From NCBI RefSeq assembly GCF_963924675.1, contig NC_089220.1, forward strand, positions 55,748,639 to 55,812,638: a DNA stretch of 64,000 nt, given 5' to 3'. Source of the stretch: Phocoena phocoena. Its lineage: Eukaryota; Chordata; Mammalia; Artiodactyla; Phocoenidae. Positions 58,611 to 64,000 of this stretch are shown here, in pieces (position 1 is the first letter of the stretch; the number at the start of each line of letters is the position of its first letter). Made by a program: the position numbers and the translations under genes. The notes beneath the pieces were generated by a model. That model was not told the origin of the DNA and did not search any database. It was given only the letters and a program-made list of their open reading frames with translations.

Positions 58611-59894
58611 CTTAGCATAGTCCCTATCACTTAAGGTACTCTAAATGAATGTAGCCACTCTTTTCCCCATTTCATGTTTACTAGTCAAGTTATTTTGATG
58701 CTCTCCATAGTCTTTCTAGGGTTGCTAATCTACATTTGACCCTATGATTACCTTACCTGATTTGACTTCCAGTCTTCACTAGATGACAGACCCCTCACTA
58801 CTGCTTTGGACTTTGGATTATCATCTCTTCCCAAATTATTATTTCCGGATTATTTGGCTATCTATTGGAGATTTGATTCTAGTTTGTTTCTTTTCCATGT
58901 AAACCAAGAACTAGTTGTGTCTTTTCAAGTCATCCGTAAGGCTGGTTTTACTCTTGGTGTAAAAGTCTTCTCTTAACCTATACAAAGCAGTTATTTCTTC
59001 TGTACTTAGGATCACAACCATTCTTTCTTTTCTAGGACCCAGCTACTGGAATTATTGTTGGAAGGCAGCCTTCAGTTGCTCCTACCTATAACGACTGCCT
59101 CAGTTCTAGACATCCTTGCCTCAAGATACACTGATTTCCAGGCCAGCTCACATCTAATAACTGATCTGTGCAAGAATATGATGACCTAGCCATCTTAGCC
59201 TAATTTGGGACGATTATGAAAGGCTATTATACCTATAGAATTCCTAGTGAAATTGCTTGAGGCTATTATTGGGTCTGTATCTCAGCTGATGTCTCCTTCT
59301 GCACAATTCATCTTCTTTCCACAGGTGTCTATCCCATGGGTAGTCCTTAATAAACATCCTACCTTCTAAGTTTCATCTTAGAGGCTCCTTAATGGGGCAA
59401 CCCATTGTACAACATAATCAATTCATTACCTTATGTCTTTCCTGAGACTTTGAGCTTTATAGGTTTCTTCTAGTAGTATTTACATACATTCAAGTCAATT
59501 TTATATTCCAATAACAACAATGATAAAAACCCCTCTCAACTTCATACCATGATAATCTCTCTTAATTTTGGCGAGACATAGTATAATGCTTGAGTGGTTG
59601 TCCACATTAACTATCTGCATTATTTATTTTAATCTCACTGCCTTCTTAATGCATTGCCATATGTTTGCAAACATGTCATTTCACAAAAACTGCTTTTGTC
59701 AAGATTCACAATTCTTCTAAATCCTATATACACTTTTCCATTTACTATGTTTGAATTAGACTCTTAAGTAAAAATTTTCTCCCTCAAAAACCATGTATTT
59801 TTTAGCTTCAGGAATACCCCTCATTCGATTTCCACTCTAATTCTCTAGCTATCAATTTTCTGTCCTTTTTGGGGTTCCCCTTTAATGATTCTGA
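58611..59894. other. Unassigned sequence
   Basis: No recognisable gene or repeat. Confidence 0.5.
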
Positions 59895-60690
59895 TCACTA
59901 TTTACAATGTGGAGTGTCCCCACACACCAAGCAATTCTCAGACACCAGCTGCTTATGCCACAATTGAAATCAATTCTGACACTATCTATCTGGAAATATC
60001 ATCAGATCCCACAAGTTAAGGTCTCAGTCCTACAAGATTGCCCACCCCTTCTACTTCAGATGCCAATCACAAGTCCAGATTGTCAATGTCACCTGTGCTA
60101 CCTGACTGGATACAGACCAGAAGTTCCAATGATCTCCTCCTCAGGTTTCATTAATTTGCTACAGCAGCTCACAGAACTCAAAGAAACATTTTACTTACTA
60201 GATTGTTGGTTATAATAAAAGGAACAGTCAGATGCAAGAGACACATAGGGAAAAGCATGTGGAAAAGGCATGAAACTGTCATGATCTCTTTAGGTATACT
60301 CCTCACCTTAAACCTCCCTCTACATGTTTACTAACCTGAAAGTTTTCCAAACCCTATCTTTTAGGGTCTTTGTGGAAGCATCATCACATAAGCACAATTG
60401 ATTGATTAAATCATTGGCTATTGATGACTGAACTCAATCTCCACTCCCTCTTTCCTCCCAAGAGGTCAGAGGTGGGACTGAAAGTTTCAACCCTCTAATC
60501 ACAAGGTTGGCTCCCCTGGCAAATAGTCCACATCTTTAGGCTTCCTGGGGGCTTTCCAAAGGTTGCCTCATTAACATAACAAAAGACATTTTAAAGCTCT
60601 CATCACCTAGGAGATTCCAAAGGTTATCTGTGCTTTTTACCAGAAACAGGGATGAAAACAAATATATGTTTCTTACTATAAATCACAGTA
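59895..60690 (+). mobile_element. Ancient mammalian medium-reiterated repeat, LTR-like
   Basis: The phrases 'caccaagcaattctcagacacc', 'ctgacactatctatctgg', 'tccaatgatctcctcctcagg', 'aaccctatcttttagggtc', 'tgactgaactcaatctcc', 'ccaaccctctaatcacaaggttgg' and 'ttcttactataaatcacagtatcac' occur in the order of a widespread mammalian repeat that I recognise but cannot name with certainty. The open frame at 59907-60215 is incidental. Confidence 0.5.
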
Positions 60691-60895
60691 TCACACTCTT
60701 CTTCTTCCCAACATTTATTTTTGTTACTATTTCTTGTCCCATGCTTGTCCTTGCCTTAATTCTCATTATTTATATTATTTTTGAATCATCTATTTATCTA
60801 ACTTCAAAAGACTATGTGGATACTATTGTTGACCTTAAACAAACAGACTGCCAGGTATTTCTCCAACAAAGATGGGTTTGATGAAATAAAATTCA

Positions 60896-61039
60896 GGTTG
60901 GATTGGGAGTTTGGGACTAGCAGATGAAAACTATTATATATAGAATGGATTAACAAGGTCCTATTGTATAGCACAGGGAACTATATTCAATATCCTATAA
61001 TAAACCATAGTGGAAAAAATATGAAAAAGAATAATAAAA
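60896..61039 (+). mobile_element. Very short 5'-truncated L1 3' end
   Basis: About 144 bp of L1 3'UTR ('gggagtttgggactagcaga' to 'gaaaaagaataat' plus A-rich tail) are flanked by AAATAAAATTCA at 60884-60895 and 61040-61051. Confidence 0.92.
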
Positions 61040-61089
61040 AAATAAAATTCATATTCTATAGTAAGACAAGAAGAATTTAAGCATAAATT

Positions 61090-61436
61090 TTTTCTTTGCC
61101 CATTTGGGCTTCCTCCCTCCCCTTTAATGTGTATTGTGCATCTGCAGTAACCAGACCTCCTTAGGAGATAACCTTCCTTCTTAATCTTGTAAGAGACCAG
61201 GATAACCCATTACTTGCTCTGTATGTATAGGTATGGATCGTGTAAATTGTCAGTAATATGTCATTGGACCTATAACCTTTTTTCTCAAAACCTTATATAA
61301 CTGTGCTTTGACCTCTAATGGACGGAACAATCCTCATAGCTTTCTGAAAGACTCTCTCAGTGTTATAATCCTCAGGTTGGCCTGAATAAAATTTTCCATT
61401 TCTTTCATAGACTGTTGATTAATTTTTTTCATTGGC
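61090..61436 (+). mobile_element. Probable retroviral LTR
   Basis: It has a TATA-like TATATAA at 61294-61300 and an AATAAA at 61385-61390, 85 bp apart, followed by a T-rich U5-like end near 61436 ('tttcattggca'). This is the spacing and order of an LTR promoter and polyadenylation signal. The 5' limit is uncertain. The following 61440-61740 may be further repeat DNA of the same element. No flanking duplication was found. Confidence 0.5.
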
Positions 61437-62239
61437 AGATTTATTTGGGATCAGCAGAGAACTGCAGTTCAGGGTCTGCAACCATGGTTAGTCATGTACA
61501 AGTGCCCACACTGCAAGGGAAGGAGAACGTTTTTATGGAGGGGAAGAGAAATTTGGGAGGGGTATAGTAAACAAAGAGTCCACGGCTTCATTGGCTGAAT
61601 CCTTGCCAGGAAAGAAGAGGCATCTTGCTTCTTCTTGTTGAACTCTGCTATCTTTGCAGAGCATGAAAGCTTCCCCTTCTGACCTCCTGACTCTATGTAA
61701 TTGAGGTTTTTGCTTTTTAAGTTTTTACATTATATTTCACAGGAAAAAATACTTGCTGAATTAAAACATAATAAACAAGCTTAAACCTTATGGGGAATTA
61801 AAAAAAACAGAATTTGGGGAAATTATTTTCCAAAGATATAATGGCATAAAATTTTCTAGGAATGACAGAAGACAAGTCTTCCATATAATACTCACAGGTC
61901 AATATAGTATTTTGAAAATCCTAAATTACAAAAAAGAAAAAATAAATCTTAAAATCATAGAAGATAAAAAAGGAAATTGCAAAGCACTTCCAAAAGCTAA
62001 GACTTACACTGACAGTCTATTTCACATCATCCACATACATGCAAGAAGTCAGTGGTATATTCAAATTGCCATGGGGTGGGGAGCAAACAACTGCCAATCT
62101 AAGCTATGCCTGAAGAATGGGGATGAAGAATCTCAGACAAGTAAAATATTATTAGAATATGTCTTCTTTCTTGTGCCTGAAATATTCTGAACTATTGGAT
62201 GTGTTGGTATATAATTTATATCAAATTTATAAAGTTATT
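61437..62239. other. Unassigned sequence
   Basis: The first 300 bp ('gcccacactgcaagggaagg' near 61505, 'gctgaatccttgcc' near 61593) look like dispersed-repeat DNA of unknown family. The rest shows nothing recognisable. Confidence 0.4.
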
Positions 62240-62773
62240 AGTCATAATTTTTCAAATATTATTTTCAGTTTCTCCACCATGTCTTCTCTGGGGATTCCTA
62301 TTACACATATATTAGACTGCTTCAAGTATTCTGGCAGTCAATTGAAGCTCTATTAATCTTTTTAGTCTTTTTTTTTTTTTTTCCTTTTTGTGTTTCATTT
62401 TGAATAGCTTCTAGCTGTGTCTTATCTGCCATTAACATCATCTGGTGTATTTTTCATCACATTCATTATAGTTTTTATCTCCACAACTCAATTTGGTTCA
62501 TATTTTATCTTCTATGTCTCTAATTATCTTTTTGAGTATATGAATTATAATAGTTATGTGAAATATTTCAAATCCTTGTCTGCTAATTATAACATCTGTG
62601 TTAATTCTTGGACTGTTTTAATTGATTTTTCTGAGTTTTCTACTCATTATGGGTTATATTTTCCTACTTCTTTGGTAGTCTGGTAATTTTATATTGTATT
62701 GGAGACAGTTTTGGTTTTTTTACTTTGTTGCATGCTGGATATTTTTATAATCCTATAAAATATTCTTGAGTTT

Positions 62774-62996
62774 GGGCTTCCCTGGTGGCACAGTGGTTGA
62801 GAGTCTGCCTGCCGATGCAGGGGACGCAGGTTCGTGCCCTGGTCCGGGAAAATCCCACATGCTGCGGAGCGGCTGGGCCCGTAAGCCATGGCTGCTGAGC
62901 CTGCGCGTCCGGAGCCTGTGCTCCGCAACGGGAGAGGCCACAACAGTGAGAGGCCCGTGTACCACAAAAAAAAAATAAAATAAAAAAATAAAATTA
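62774..62996 (+). mobile_element. CHR-type cetacean SINE
   Basis: The body runs from 'gggcttccctggtggcacag' to 'gtaccaca' plus an A-rich tail (AAAATA repeats). The 17-bp flanking duplication AAAATATTCTTGAGTTT at 62757-62773 and 62997-63013 has one C/T difference. Confidence 0.95.
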
Positions 62997-63034
62997 AAAT
63001 ATTTTTGAGTTTGTTCTAGGGTGCATTTAATATA

Positions 63035-63154
63035 TTGGGTTGGCCAAAAAGTTCATTTGTTAAGGAATACGTTGTTCAATAAATGTCTTGTTGAAAATGA
63101 AATATGTGCCTTTTATTTTTATTTAAAACTGAATGAACTTTTTGGCCAACTCAA
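63035..63154. mobile_element. Mariner-type MITE
   Basis: A 120-bp element with terminal inverted repeats: TTGGGTTGGCCAAAAAGTTC at the left, and its complement with one mismatch at the right (63131-63154). It lies between TA dinucleotides at 63033-63034 and 63155-63156. No transposase. The AT-rich centre includes 'tgtgccttttatttttattt', like the 3' part of a mariner. It is a deletion derivative of a Tc1/mariner family element. Confidence 0.93.
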
Positions 63155-63900
63155 TACTTAGAAAAGAGGTAGATCCTTTCAAGCCTTGCTTTTAAGATTT
63201 GCTAGGCAGGACAAAATCAGTGTTTCGCTTAGAGCTTATTATTCTTTACACCTAAGGCAAGACTCTTCTGAGTACTATAACAAGTGCTCAGTAATTTATG
63301 AAATTTTCCAGTACAATCCTTTGGGAACAGGTATTATTCTCAGCCCTGTGTGAGTGCCAGATATTGTTACTTTTAATTCTTTCAGGTAGTTCTTTCCTCA
63401 ATATTAAAACGTTTTCTTGAGGCCATGTGCTGATCAATACCCTGTTGAATATTTGAGGGGGACCCTCTGCAGATCTCCACAGTTCTCTGTCTGTGAAGCT
63501 CTTTCCTCTTTGATACATCATCCACAAATTCTAGCTGTCTTTATCTCCTGGAATCTCAATTCCATTTTCTTAATTAGGAAGTAGGTTTTCTCTGCCCTCC
63601 CTCACTACTGCCACCTGGAAACTTAATGCAGTAAGCTTAGGCAATTATAAGATTCACCTTGTTTGTGTCTTGTCTCACAGGGATCACTGTTCTTCATTGC
63701 CTGATGTTCAGTATCTTAAAAACTGTTGTTTCAGATATTTTGTCTGATATTCAGTTATTTCAGGAAAGAGGTTACATTTGTTCCATATTATTTAAAATTG
63801 GCTGGCAATGGAAGTCCTGGATAACATATAAGTTATATGTTGCTGGTTCTTCCTACATTGATTTACTAGGTGGTATTGTTTGAATAATTTCCATTAAGAT

Positions 63901-64000
63901 CATGTGCTATTTGTCCTACTGGGAAAGTCTGTCTAGAGTCAGAAAATGTGAGTAAACCAATACTTTATATAAATTGTATGTATATGATATAATTATATTT
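63901..64000. other. Window end, AT-rich
   Basis: No feature recognised. Confidence 0.4.

Larger units (their letters stand above)
62240..63900 (-). mobile_element. Old L1M 5' region, antisense, with two nested insertions
   Basis: T-rich phrases 'tcaaatattattttcagtttctccacc' near 62252, 'gaatagcttctagctgtgtcttat' near 62403, 'aatccttgtctgctaattataacatctgtg' near 62570, and 'tgttgcatgctggatattttta' near 62725 match antisense L1M 5' sequence. It is split by a CHR SINE (62774) and a mariner-type MITE (63035). It continues to about 63900, weakly. Confidence 0.6.

Noticed and set aside
59907..60215. 102-aa frame as a gene
   Set aside because: It lies within a dispersed ancient mammalian repeat and has no recognisable domain.

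Overview
The window looks like gene-poor, AT-rich nuclear DNA from a cetacean, most likely a toothed whale. The main evidence is seven copies of a young, CpG-retaining tRNA-derived SINE of the CHR type (2326, 6066, 25515, 28436, 36550, 48291, 62774) and one longer CHR-1/ruminant-like copy (53074). Cetartiodactyl-type LINE-1 3' ends and old pan-mammalian repeats (MIR, hAT, ERVL, L1M) support this. No intact protein-coding gene, spliced exon or structural RNA gene could be supported. The only host-gene-derived sequence is a processed pseudogene of ARHGAP17 (RICH1) on the minus strand, about 46138-49075.

Layout. 1-6.3 kb: the 3' end of an L1, an AT palindrome, a CHR SINE, a hAT element split by a twin-primed L1, a MIR, and a CHR SINE that lacks a poly(A) tail. 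6.9-10.2 kb: a decayed ERVL-type element with diverged terminal repeats, carrying a much younger CpG-rich solo LTR with intact target-site duplication. 10.2-22 kb: mostly unassigned sequence with a MER5-like fragment, an L1M 3' end, an LTR-like repeat and a minus-strand ERVL pol relic. 22-29 kb: old L1 pieces, microsatellites, a MIR and two CHR SINEs. 30-36 kb: an old antisense L1 interrupted by a younger sense L1 that has a 5' end but lacks the middle of ORF2. 36.5-43 kb: a CHR SINE, an L1M and a long antisense L1M 5' region. 43-45.8 kb: a class I (gammaretrovirus-like) pol-env relic without visible LTRs. 46.1-49.1 kb: the ARHGAP17 pseudogene, itself split by a CHR SINE. 49-64 kb: L1 fragments, MIRs, two LTR-like repeats, and an antisense L1M carrying a CHR SINE and a mariner-type MITE.

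The genes do not work together as a system here. The window is a stratified record of transposon insertions. Nested insertions with readable target-site duplications give relative dates: L1M before the younger L1; ERVL before the solo LTR; pseudogene before CHR SINE; hAT before L1. I saw no convincing new biological system. The most informative items are the ARHGAP17 pseudogene, the solo LTR with a 38-bp U3 tandem repeat, the nested L1 pair, and the twin-primed L1. Repeat family names come from recognition by eye, not from a database search. Boundaries without a stated duplication are approximate.
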